From: Piezodorus guildinii
Taxonomy: Eukaryota; Arthropoda; Insecta; Hemiptera; Pentatomidae
Assembly (NCBI GenBank): GCA_023052935.1
Contig: CM041292.1
Location: forward strand, 99,805,587-99,869,586
DNA length: 64,000 nt
Direction: 5' to 3'
A model generated the notes under the pieces. That model did not search any database. It worked only from the letters and a program-made list of their open reading frames with translations, and was not told the origin of the DNA. Below, piece after piece: positions 55,248 to 64,000 of the stretch. The position numbers were made by a program, and so were the translations under genes. Numbering within the stretch: the first letter of the stretch is position 1; each line of letters begins with the position of its first letter.

Positions 55248-56176
55248 ATGTGATCCGAGAAAATTTCAGTTCCGACTGTAAAATCTTTTATTAACGATAA
55301 TATATCTCTAGAGACACAACAATAATCGATTACTGATGAGCCTTTCGGGGTGATAAATGTTAATTCTCCTTTAGAATCACTTTTCACTCTGCCATTTAAT
55401 ATCACTAAATCATACGTCTCCAATGCTTCAACCAACTTTTTTCCTCTGGTGTCCAAAATATTATCTTTAGAGTTCTTATGCGGACTAATGGCTGTAGTTT
55501 GAAATTTAAGGCTATTTTTGGGGAGTTTTTGTAAATTTCCAGTTCTGGAGTTAAGATCTCCGATAACTATATAATTTAGATTTTTTAAGTCTAGTATTTC
55601 GACTAACATTGAAAAATCCTCCTCCCATTTATTTAAATATACCGGTATTAAATGAACGATCTTGTGTTTTATGCTAATTTTTATAACGTCTCTGTCTAAA
55701 ATTTGTGTAAATACCGCAAAATTATTTATTTTCAAGGATTCTTTTATTCCTAATATACAACCACCACTCGCCCTACCAAATTTTACTTCCCTTTTTGCCG
55801 GAATCCATTTTAGCTCAAAATTTGTAAAATATTTTTTGAATTTTTCTATAGAATGTTTTTCTAGAAATGTTTCACACAAAAATATTACATCAAAATTTGT
55901 TACAAAATCGAAAAAACTTTGGTTTTTAGAGGCTAATCCATGTACATTATAGGATAATATTCTTAATTCTTCTAACTTTGTGGAGCTTTTAGTATTTACA
56001 TGCGTCCCAGGCTGCCCAGTTGATCGATAATTTAGCTTATCTTTTTTCAATTTCCAAATAGATTCGTCCTGAGATAGCCGATTGTGGTTCCTTCCTAATT
56101 CTCCTTGATTCAATCTTTTTCCGAACTGGCTACTGGTTTTGTTTTGATGTTCTGTCACGAAATCGAAACTGGTCAA
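55241..56176 (-). pseudogene. LINE 3 ORF2, endonuclease part
   Basis: 311 codons. After a basic N-terminal ~65 residues comes an EEP endonuclease: LRILSYNVHGLASKN, LCETFLEKHS, VIGDLNSRTG, VIDYCCVS and FSDHM. It ends prematurely at 55241, exactly at the SDH motif, through the one-base slip. The ATG at 56176 lies inside ORF1, overlapping by 47 bases in a different frame. Confidence 0.85.
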
Positions 56177-57005
56177 ATTTTTCTTCTATTTTTTTTCGTT
56201 TATTTACTTTAGTTGGTGATGAATTAAACGGAAGCCTCCCTTCACCAAGACTCCCTAAAAGTTCTTCAATCTCCGAAATGTGATACCTGTTTTCTTTAAC
56301 TTTAAAAAAATTTCTCTTATATGTAACAGAAGGATCTACATTGCATAGTCTTTTTAAGTAAGTATATATGCGCTTCCCCTCTTCTCTTTCTTCAATTGTT
56401 CTATCATGTTTTACAATAATGTTATTTTCTCTAAATACTTCTTTCTTATTCATAATTTCTTGTTTTAATAAGTAACTATTTAGGGAAATTAGGACTGGTC
56501 TTGATTTTTCATTTATTTTCTTCCCGAGCCTGTAACAGTTATTGATTGAATCGTTTGTTACATCGACCTCAGCACTTGATAAAACAGATTTTACAACATC
56601 TACCACATTTTCTAAACTGGATTCTTCTTTTTCAGGTACATTAAGCATTATTATATTATTTTTCCTTTCCATTCTCTCTAGATGTTTTAATCTATCTTTT
56701 AACTGATGATTTTCTTTTTCAAGTTCCTCTGCTTTGTGTTTTGCATCTTTAAGTTCAGAAGTAATATTTTCTAGGCAAGAGTAAATTTTTTCCATAGATT
56801 CTTTGATTATTTTAGTTTCGTTATTGTTATTTCGAATTTCCATTAATATTGATTGGAGCGTGACAGATTCCGGTTCTTTTTGCATTTTATATTGGTTTAT
56901 TATATGTTCACTATGAATTAATGTTTTATTCTCTGAAGGTTCTAACTCAGCAATCTCACAAAACTGAAGCACTTGAGATGAGTTGTAAATAATTTTAAGT
57001 TCCAC
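56130..57005 (-). CDS. LINE 3 ORF1, coiled-coil RNA-binding-like protein
   Basis: The open frame starts at a GTG right after a stop; the first ATG is only at about codon 41 (MQKEPESV), so the start is uncertain or the N-terminus is damaged. Residues of about 65-120 form a heptad-rich, Lys/Glu-rich coiled coil (ITSELKDAKHKAEELEKENH). An RRM-like and C-terminal region follows (NNIIMLNVPEKEESSLENVV, CYRLGKKINEKSRPVLI). This layout recalls L1-type ORF1 chaperones more than zinc-knuckle Gag proteins. Confidence 0.75.
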   Translation of the reverse strand: MELKIIYNSSQVLQFCEIAELEPSENKTLIHSEHIINQYKMQKEPESVTLQSILMEIRNNNNETKIIKESMEKIYSCLENITSELKDAKHKAEELEKENHQLKDRLKHLERMERKNNIIMLNVPEKEESSLENVVDVVKSVLSSAEVDVTNDSINNCYRLGKKINEKSRPVLISLNSYLLKQEIMNKKEVFRENNIIVKHDRTIEEREEGKRIYTYLKRLCNVDPSVTYKRNFFKVKENRYHISEIEELLGSLGEGRLPFNSSPTKVNKRKKIEEKFDQFRFRDRTSKQNQ

Positions 57006-57270
57006 TCACCGGTGACGTATTTAACGTGCCTAGACAGGTAATTTTTCTGTTCCCAGTCCTCTACTTTCTGCTGTTTTAATAGATTAAAAGTTAGACCAAA
57101 CAGTGCACCGAAACTTCTTTTTTTTTAATCAAAATTTAAAGTTTACACCAAAATACACAATTGAGACAAATTTTAACACACTTGGGCTAGATTTAACCAC
57201 CAAAAAACACACACAAACGTGAGCTCGATTTACACCACACCACGGTCTATAGCCGACTCCCCATATAGCC
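57006..57270 (-). other. LINE 3 5' leader
   Basis: Starts GGCTATATGGGGAGTCGGCT in sense, next to the TSD. Contains AC-rich sequence (ACACACAAACGTGAGCTCG on the plus strand). No ORF. Confidence 0.6.
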
Positions 57271-57285
57271 GAGTAAACCATTATA
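57271..57285. repeat. Target-site duplication, right copy (LINE 3)
   Basis: GAGTAAACCATTATA, identical to 52396-52410. Confidence 0.9.
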
Positions 57286-57439
57286 AAGTAACCCTGAGAA
57301 TATATTGAAAAATTATCATGATTCTCCTAACTAGGTAACGTAAATCTTCCTAATTCAATCAACCACGGCTTCTACCACCTATGGCATGATGCCTTTCAGA
57401 TTTACCTAACCTTTCCTCCTGCTAAGTTATTAGCAGCGT

Positions 57440-58705
57440 TTAATAGTATTCAAGGAGGCCTGGACAGGATCTGTTCTTCGAAAAATCAGAACAAATTAAG
57501 GCTGAGAAAATTCAGCCAACAAATATTGGATCCGATTCCCACCTCACATCTACTCCATCTCTCCCTGACTTACTACTAAATGACCAGCCCATCACTTTCA
57601 ACTCTTCTGTAAAAAATTTAGGCATCCATATTTACCAAACCATATCCCAAATTCCCCGAAGGTCAATAGGGACTCTTAAACTATTCCATCGTTCCCGCCA
57701 CATTCTCCCACAGTCCACTCGTTAGTTATTATAAGCCCTTACTAAAAATAATCAAGGTTTTCTTCCTTTATTATCACTGTCCCATGAGTACTATTAGAAC
57801 TGCAACCATCATAGTGCACAATAAAATTTCCTGAAGGCCTATAAGTACTTTTAAGCTATTTTATCGTTTCCGATCCTCTTTAATTTTCTCTTAATTCTAT
57901 TATGGATGTGTTGCATATGGTGACCTCCCGATGATGCTAGAAAAACGATTGAAGCAGATTATGAACTGTATTTTAAGATTCGTTTTTAGCAATCTCATGT
58001 ATCTCATCTTTATAACGAATCAAAATGGTTCTTTTCCTACACCCGTAGGCAATACATACTTGGATTTTTCCTATACCAAATCAAACCTTCAATTCATCCA
58101 CTAGCGACGAGATCACGTCTATCCAACCTTTATATCCCTTCCCTAGAACAAAAAATATGAATGCCAGATAGGACCGTTCCACTAGTTTATGGAATTCCTT
58201 TCCATCAAACACCCGCCATGCTTACATTCAAACACCTTCTAGCATCTCAGTATGATTTTTTATTAACTTTTTTATCTAGAAAACTTTTGGTTAAATCAAT
58301 AGTATTTTTTATATTCCTACTAGAAGAATTCGTTTCTTATTATTGTAGTATATTATTGTTACTTATTTTTCATCAATTCTTGCCCAGATAAAGATCCTTT
58401 ATTATTTCAAAGCTTATGTTATTCTTAGAAGTCTAAGTATTAGAATAATGTAAATATGTATTCATTTATTTATCTTATTTTTATTTTATATTTAAAATCA
58501 TTCATTTCTCATTTCTTTTAAACACAATTAGTTTCTGAAGATTGTTTCTATTTTATTTTATTTTTTATTTTGTATATATTTATCCACAATTGTAAATATT
58601 AGTGTTTATTTTGTCTGTGAGCCAGACATGTTTTATATTATAAACTGTACAAACCAGTTACTCTTATGACACCTAGTCTCAGAATAAAAATTACTTTCGA
58701 TTCTA
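57440..58705 (+). pseudogene. CR1/L2-like LINE C-terminal relic
   Basis: Frames in pieces: NKLRL, then ITFNSSVKNLGIHIYQTIS, a run of stops, RRQYILGFFLYQIKPSIHP and VPLVYGIPFHQTPAMLTFKHLL. The LGI(H)...SIG..L...R...R and Y.(I)PFH....M.TFKH.L order is typical of the CR1/L2 RT thumb and C-terminus. A 3' UTR (about 58390-58705) ends CTCAGAATAAAAATTAC. The part from 57729 to 58058 is duplicated at 62.77-63.15 kb. Confidence 0.68.
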
Positions 58706-59529
58706 TTTTAAATATCATTTTGAAATAGGACTTTACTAAACTATTTTCAAGTTTTATTTTATTACTAATTTTTTTAAAAACTTTTTCAAGCTATTATATC
58801 TCAAGTGATAATCCAACCAATTCAAGCTCAATTCTCGTAACAATAACTCTAAGAGAATATTATTCCATTTATAACGAGAAACATACAAACAATATAAACA
58901 TCGCCCACTTTTTTTCCCGCCCTGAATACTATTCATCGGGCAAACGGAATTCTCGGTTTCGGTGGGATTGGTAACTAGAAAAAAAAAAAAGGAGAAAAAA
59001 CAGATATTGAATGTATTTGCAAACGGAGAGGCGGCCATTGAAGAACCCTTTTCCGTTGAAAACAAAAGGGAATTTTAGATGAAGTTCATTTACCTTCAAT
59101 TGTACGGCGATCAATGGGCTCAGTGAACCGAAAAAAAGTAAGGAAGAATTTAAACCTCAAAACTGACCGACAGTTCCCACATATTGTATCGGAACGCTTT
59201 ATTTTTCTCCGCACTATAATTATATTTCCTTCAAAATAAAATAAATCGTTTGGGGAAGTTCGATTTATTACGGATTAAGCCTCGTCTTGTATGGTAAAAC
59301 GAAATATTTTATGATTAAAAACTGACGGCATTGTTGTTTTATTCTTAACATACTTAATACTGATATTGGTTTGAAATGTTTTATAAAAAAAAAAAACTTT
59401 TTGTCTCTAATCGAACCATTTCTTATCTCAAAATAAATGCAAAGAACTTTCAAATAATTTAACATGTAAATTTTAAACTAATTCATATCAAGTTGCTCGT
59501 AAAAGAGAATTATTTATCCGTAAATGTTA
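58706..59529. other. Gene-free stretch with a less AT-rich patch
   Basis: About 58880-59260 contains TTTTCCCGCCCTGAA, GAGAGGCGGCCATTGAAG and CTGACCGACAGTTCCC. No known domain and no repeat match in the window; possible conserved sequence. Confidence 0.4.
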
Positions 59530-59855
59530 ATTAACGACACTTAATGCCACTGTGGTTAACCAGGCACAGCTAGTGCTATGGATTCGTTAGCTAAATAAAT
59601 AAAAAACTATATAAATATAAAATTCTGCTGCAGGAGTCGTTAATTTTTCCAATACAAGTTTTCTTATGATATGAATCTTTAACGAGTGATATCAGGTACG
59701 GAAAGGACCCCCAATGGAAATCTTACTTATCCCCTAAAGGACGGCATAACCAAGGATTTTTTTTCACTTCCATTAAAAGCTCCTATGTGCACCTACCAGG
59801 TTTGAACTAGCGACCTTGCGCATAGAAGCCACTGCGCCACAGATGACCCTACAAA
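59530..59855 (-). mobile_element. SINE family C, copy 4
   Basis: Inverted relative to copy 1: 3' end TTAATGCCACTGTGG at the left, TATGAATCTTTAACGAGTGATATCAGGTAC in the body, and the tRNA-like head AGGTTTGAAC(TAGCGACCTTGCGCATAG)AAGCCACTGCGCC at the right. A ~50-bp AT-rich insertion is present near 59585-59625. Confidence 0.75.
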
Positions 59856-59884
59856 ACATTTATTCGTTATACAGGCCAGTGCTC

Positions 59885-60045
59885 TAAAGAATATCCCGGG
59901 GCTCGCCCGAACTTTGTAAAGTGGGGAGAAACCTGGTTGTTGAGTCTGATCATAACTTATCACTTTTTGCATATATGTTGGCCTGAAAAACATCCCATTC
60001 TTTATTCAGTATTGAACCCAAGAACCTTCAGTGCTAATATTATTT
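59885..60045 (+). mobile_element. SINE family A, copy 6 (partial)
   Basis: CCCGGGGCTCGCC...ACTTTGTAAAGTGGGGAG, AAACCTGGTTGTTGAG and GTTGGCCTGAAAAAC match the 3' two-thirds of copy 4. The tRNA head is lost. Confidence 0.65.
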
Positions 60046-60162
60046 TTATTACCCTAGACCTTACAGCAGTGGTTCCCAACAAAAAAGATTCGGGGATTCC
60101 TTTGTCCAATCGTTTCAATATTAAAGATGGGTCCTGTGGTGTGAATCCTAAAAATCGAATTG

Positions 60163-60164
<2 letters not shown>

Positions 60165-60222
<58 letters not shown>
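60165..60222. repeat. TA microsatellite
   Basis: About 29 TA units next to the 3' end of an inverted Jockey-like relic. Frames reading YIYI are accidental. Confidence 0.92.
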
Positions 60223-60224
<2 letters not shown>

Positions 60225-60226
<2 letters not shown>

Positions 60227-60930
60227 CTTTATTGAGAAATAATACAATCTACCACTATCTTGGGCAATAATTATTAGAGCTAAAGAAGTCATTCATTTCA
60301 TATGCACAGAGTAAAACGAAAAAATAAAATAAAATAAGGTAACCTAAATAACAAATGGAAAAATATATATAATAAAATAAATGAAACAAAATAAAATAAT
60401 TAGAATCTTGGCCACATTCAAACCTTTATACAATATATACATACTGCCCCTGATAACTCCAATCAAACCTCTACACCCAGAAATGGATGCCGAGGCACAA
60501 CCCCAGGAGTTCCCAGCGCCTCTCAGTTAGTCGCGACACCAGTCTAGCCAGTGGATACTGAGTGAGGGTGCTACAGCTTTTATACTCTTAGGCACAAGTG
60601 GAGAATTCGCCCATAACCAGCAATCTAGTTACCTATTTATCAGAGAGATCTCAGCCACTGCCGCCTCAACTTACGAGGAGGGTTATAAGGATGGTTGGTA
60701 CTAGATAAGGATTGTACCAGGAAATCAGGAAGAAGAGGAAGTTTCTGGTGGAAGGTTGAGAATTAGAATGGATGAGATCAAGGACATAAGGGACTTTGAG
60801 TTCATGATGTAACACAATAGGGAGCATTGACTATTGTTTTAAGAACTTTGGACTCAAAGGTCTGGATAAGTTTGATGTACGAAAATTAAGTAGTTCTCCA
60901 TAGTTCAATTCCGTAGGTCCACAATTCTAA
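60225..60930 (-). pseudogene. 5'-truncated Jockey-like LINE
   Basis: On the minus strand: YGIELW, then KLIQTFESKVLKTIVNAPYCV, and the exact-type ending PYNPPRKLRRQWLRSL, matching YGLELW, RIQSFQSKVLRTIVNAPYYV and PYNPLRRLKRQWPRDLL of the full copy. A ~400-bp 3' UTR follows. Stops are present. Confidence 0.82.
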
Positions 60931-62771
60931 ATATTTGATAAATATTTAGATTGTTAGTAGACTACACCGTATCACGTAAATTTTACGGGCGTAATAATCT
61001 CGTCATTTATCGCCCTAAAACACCATCCCTACCTACGTAAATTTTATGCAAAATACAGTACAAAATACTGGTACCGAATCTTTGTATTATATATATAAAA
61101 ATATAAAATTACTTAAATTTCAAACCAAATAAGACAGTTATCTATTTAAATATTAAAAAAAAAAAATCAGCTATTGTTCAATAACTGTCCTCAAAGCTTA
61201 TTATTTTCGAAATGTTTCAAAATGACCATTTTTAAGGTTGTGGTTCTGCAGTAGTAGTCACATGTCATTTATCACTTGGAATCTAAAATGTAATTTAAAA
61301 TGTTGAATTTGTCTTTATAGGGCATGTTAGATTCGTATTATAAGCTAAATCTTCAAAGATATTTTTCATTAAGGTAATTTAAAATTATTTTCCGATGACA
61401 CCTCGCGGATCTCCTGGACATAGTCTGCATTAGTTGGTGACCACTGCCGTAGAGAGCAGTTAGAATAATCGCTGTTTCCATATAATTCTTTTAAAGGAGT
61501 ATATACAAGAGAAAAGAGCTGTATGAGGCGTATAGAAGAAGCAATAGCCCTTTATCAGAGCTAGGATGGGCTGCGTAAAATTTAGTGACGCGAGCCTTTG
61601 TGAGATACTGAGGGGCTATCTTAGCCGAGGCACATCGCCCCCTATCAATCTGCTTCTATATCAACATCCCTCTATATAATAAATTTTTCTTACAGGTCCC
61701 CTCTGACCCTTTCAAATGTTTTCCAGGCGATTTTCAAAAAGAAATATAGACCATCATTGAGGAAAAATTTTGAGATAGAAGCATTTTAACATTGAACGAA
61801 TACTTATGGCACAATATTGAGAAGTAATACATGAAATACCCGATTTTTTAAATCTTACCGTTGGTTATGCCGTTTGTAGAAGCGTAGTGTAAATTATGGT
61901 AAATACTTAATAAGAAATATGCTAGATTGAATCAGAGCTTTTTTCTTTATGAATCTAAAAACGGCTATTACACGTGTTACAACTGAATATTTCAGTTTGA
62001 TTTTTTTTTTAATACAAATCATCTCATGTTACTCTAGCAAAAAAATTAAATATCAGCTTCAGTAACTATAAGAAACTTTTTTTTTTTTTTTAATAACAAA
62101 ATGTCATTTATTACAATTATAGGTAGGCCGTAAGAAAAAAACGATGAAAAAAAAATGACAATTTCATTATTATTTTTTTTACCGGAAAAGAACATCTATC
62201 TTCCGGACTATACTCCTTTTGCATAATTTTCAATTTTAGTAAAACTTGGGAATACAGAAAGAAATCTATTATATCTTGGATCCTTACCGAATGAATTATA
62301 CTCGATTTAAAATGGAAGAATATGCAAAAATGATAAGACTAGAAGGAAAAATGGGACACATTAGGAATTCAAACTTAATGTTCTAAACGAAAAATGGGAG
62401 GGACGGAGAAATCAGAGATCATGGATGAAACACTTCCATTTTTCGGCTTTTAGGAAAAGTTACAAAAATAAAAATATAACAACAAAGTTAAGGCAATGTT
62501 TCTGCCTTTATTAATATAGCCAGTTAGTAATTCCGAGCAATGGATTCCAATCATTTGAGAATGAAGGAAAAATGTAGAGGTGCGTAAATAAATACACCAT
62601 GCCATCCATTAGATGTAGAGGAAAATAATAGCATAAATCACGAATTTAACGATATTTGAGAGAACAAGACATTGTTTATACTAGAAGTGTACGATGTTGG
62701 AGTCATTCATGAGGTGAGGTTAAGTTATAATACATAAAGATTTTATTAACGTTATAAAAAGAGTGTTTAAA
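60931..62771. other. Long gene-free AT-rich stretch
   Basis: No ORF of note. About 61373-61405 repeats the sequence at 25182-25215. A and T homopolymers occur at about 61145-61160 and 62078-62091. Confidence 0.4.
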
Positions 62772-63152
62772 GTTATTATAAGCCCTTACTAAAAATAATC
62801 ACAGTTTTCTCCCTGTCTTGCAACTGTCCCACGAATACTATTAGAACTGCAACCATCATAGAGCACAGTAAAATTTTCTGAAGGTCTCTAAGTACTCTTA
62901 ACCTATTACATCGTTCCCGCATGTTCTCCTACAGTCCACTCGTAAGCTCCTTGTATACTCTCTAATTTTCCCTTAGTTTGATTATGGATATATGGTTAAT
63001 GGTGGCCTCTTGATGATGCTAGAAAAACGATCAAAGTTGATTATGAACTGTTTTTTAAGATTAATCTTTGGCACATCGAGACGGTCTCATGTATCCCATC
63101 TTTATACCGAATAAAAGTAGCTCTTTCCCCACACCCGTAGGGAATCTTGCAA
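62772..63152 (+). repeat. Second copy of the CR1/L2-like block
   Basis: TTATTATAAGCCCTTACTAAAAATAATCA and GAACTGCAACCATCATAG, then GATGATGCTAGAAAAACGAT and CACACCCGTAGG, follow the same order as at 57729-58058. It contains extra stops and is not coding. Confidence 0.8.
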
Positions 63153-63287
63153 TTGTATACGCTTGCAACTACGTTATTTTCGAAGATAGAGAAAAAATGT
63201 ATTAGTATTTTTTATCTGACAACCCCCTAATAATTATGAAAAAGAGAAAAAAGAAATAAAGGCCCGATAAATCCTCTATACCGTTCA

Positions 63288-63615
63288 AATATTGTTTATA
63301 AAATACCTTGTTTAGATTGCTATGTATCCTATGTGGGTGAAACCAAAAACTACTTAAAACCCAGCATATCACAACATAAATTCTCCGTATCCTATCGAAA
63401 CCTTCTAGCCTCGAAACTCTCCGAACACTCCATAACTTTTAATCATTCATTTAACTTTCAAGACTGTTCCATTTTAGATTCTGTTCCCAACCATAAAAAA
63501 AAGACTCTTCGCTGAAACCGTGCACATCTATCTCCAATCTAATCCTGTCAATCATAAAACTGATAAACAATGCATCTCCTCCACCTATAGCCATATATTA
63601 AACTATATTAAGTAA
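63288..63615 (+). pseudogene. Penelope-like element GIY-YIG endonuclease relic
   Basis: Reads NIVYKIPCLDCYVSYVGETK, then HKFSVSYRNLLASKLSEH, FNFQDCSILDSVPNHKKK, and after a one-base slip in an A run (about 63500) AETVHIYLQSNPVN to a stop at 63613-63615. VYKIPC, the SYVG (YIG-like) block, the later H, LSEH and the E of AETVHI follow the order of the C-terminal GIY-YIG nuclease of Penelope-like retroelements. No RT domain is seen upstream. Confidence 0.75.
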
Positions 63616-64000
63616 CGCAGCTTCCTATGTCCATCCCACTGTATATATTTTTGTTTATTTATCAGTTTATTTTTTATTTATTTATGTATACATTTATTTT
63701 ACATATGTATCTATTTTATTTGTTTATGTACTTAAAAAATTCTTAATGGTTTTACAGTTCAATTTATCCCTACTTTATTCTTATTCTTACTTTATTCTCT
63801 CTACTTTATATTTTATTCTTTTGTATCAAGTTTTATGATCTGTCAATGATTGTTACTTAATTTTTTCTTAAAATATTTTCACCTTGTTATGTTCACTTTC
63901 TTAATATATTTACCAAAATTATTAAAACGTTTGCTGGAATATAGTCAGTTTTACTACATATACTTTATACATTATTATTCTTACTATTGTATTATATAAT
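63616..64000. other. AT-rich end of window
   Basis: T-rich sequence, possibly the 3' flank of the Penelope-like relic. No gene. Confidence 0.4.

Larger units (their letters stand above)
52411..57270 (-). mobile_element. Full-length LINE with coiled-coil ORF1 and GATA-repeat tail (LINE 3)
   Basis: A ~4.86-kb element on the minus strand between exact 15-bp direct repeats: leader (57270-57006), ORF1 (57005-56130), overlapping ORF2 (56176-52723), 3' UTR (52722-52447) and a tail of about nine tetranucleotide units (GATA on the plus strand, 52411-52446) instead of poly(A). The RT is of the NYRGI / YADD type, and ORF1 lacks zinc knuckles. I cannot assign the clade with confidence. ORF2 has at least one frameshift, three in-frame stops and a small tandem expansion, so it is older than the LTR elements. 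Confidence 0.9.

Overview
The window looks like repeat-dense, AT-rich nuclear DNA from an animal, most likely an arthropod and probably an insect. I base this on the mix of element families (Jockey-like, I-like, RTE-like, CR1/L2-like, Penelope-like, Copia and Ty3/Gypsy), several tRNA-derived SINE families, and long TA, CA and GATA microsatellites. I found no exon of a recognisable host gene, no rRNA, no functional tRNA and no CRISPR array. Essentially all recognisable coding sequence belongs to mobile elements. The species cannot be fixed from this sequence alone.

Three LINE-type elements appear full length, because each is bounded by an exact target-site duplication (TSD) that can be read directly. 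(1) An I-like LINE carrying RNase H lies on the minus strand at about 437-6425, with a 12-bp TSD. (2) A Jockey-like LINE lies on the plus strand at about 37889-42493, with a TSD of about 10 bp. (3) A third LINE lies on the minus strand at 52411-57270, with a 15-bp TSD; it has a coiled-coil ORF1 and a GATA-repeat tail instead of poly(A). All three carry frameshifts or stops, so none is intact. Many older truncated relatives are scattered around them: Jockey-like at 9.06-10.09, 24.98, 28.97-29.36, 45.4-46.0 and 60.2-60.9 kb; I-like RNase H tails at 17.0, 35.2 and 45.0-45.3 kb; RTE-like at 42.9 and 50.8 kb; CR1/L2-like at 57.4-58.7 and 62.8 kb; and a Penelope-like GIY-YIG tail at 63.3 kb.

Two LTR retrotransposons sit 5 kb apart: a Copia element (13096-15894) and a GC-rich Gypsy element (20590-23951). 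Each has identical or nearly identical LTRs, so both are young. Each has also lost a large internal block that includes the whole reverse transcriptase, while keeping its LTRs, primer site, polypurine tract and flanking coding segments. They look like non-autonomous deletion derivatives.

The remaining structure is non-coding repeats. A 1.44-kb foldback-like element (11358-12797) has long inverted arms built from tandem ~110-bp units, and a 21-bp minisatellite abuts it. Three tRNA-derived SINE families are present, one of which ends in T-rich rather than A-rich tails. A four-copy repeat (D) ends in a hairpin and carries a microsatellite at a fixed internal position. A MITE-like family (G) has two copies. 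The longest gene-free stretches (25.4-28.9, 29.4-32.0, 35.5-37.0, 60.9-62.8 kb) hold AT-rich sequence in which I recognise nothing coding. A few richer-GC patches may be worth checking for conservation.
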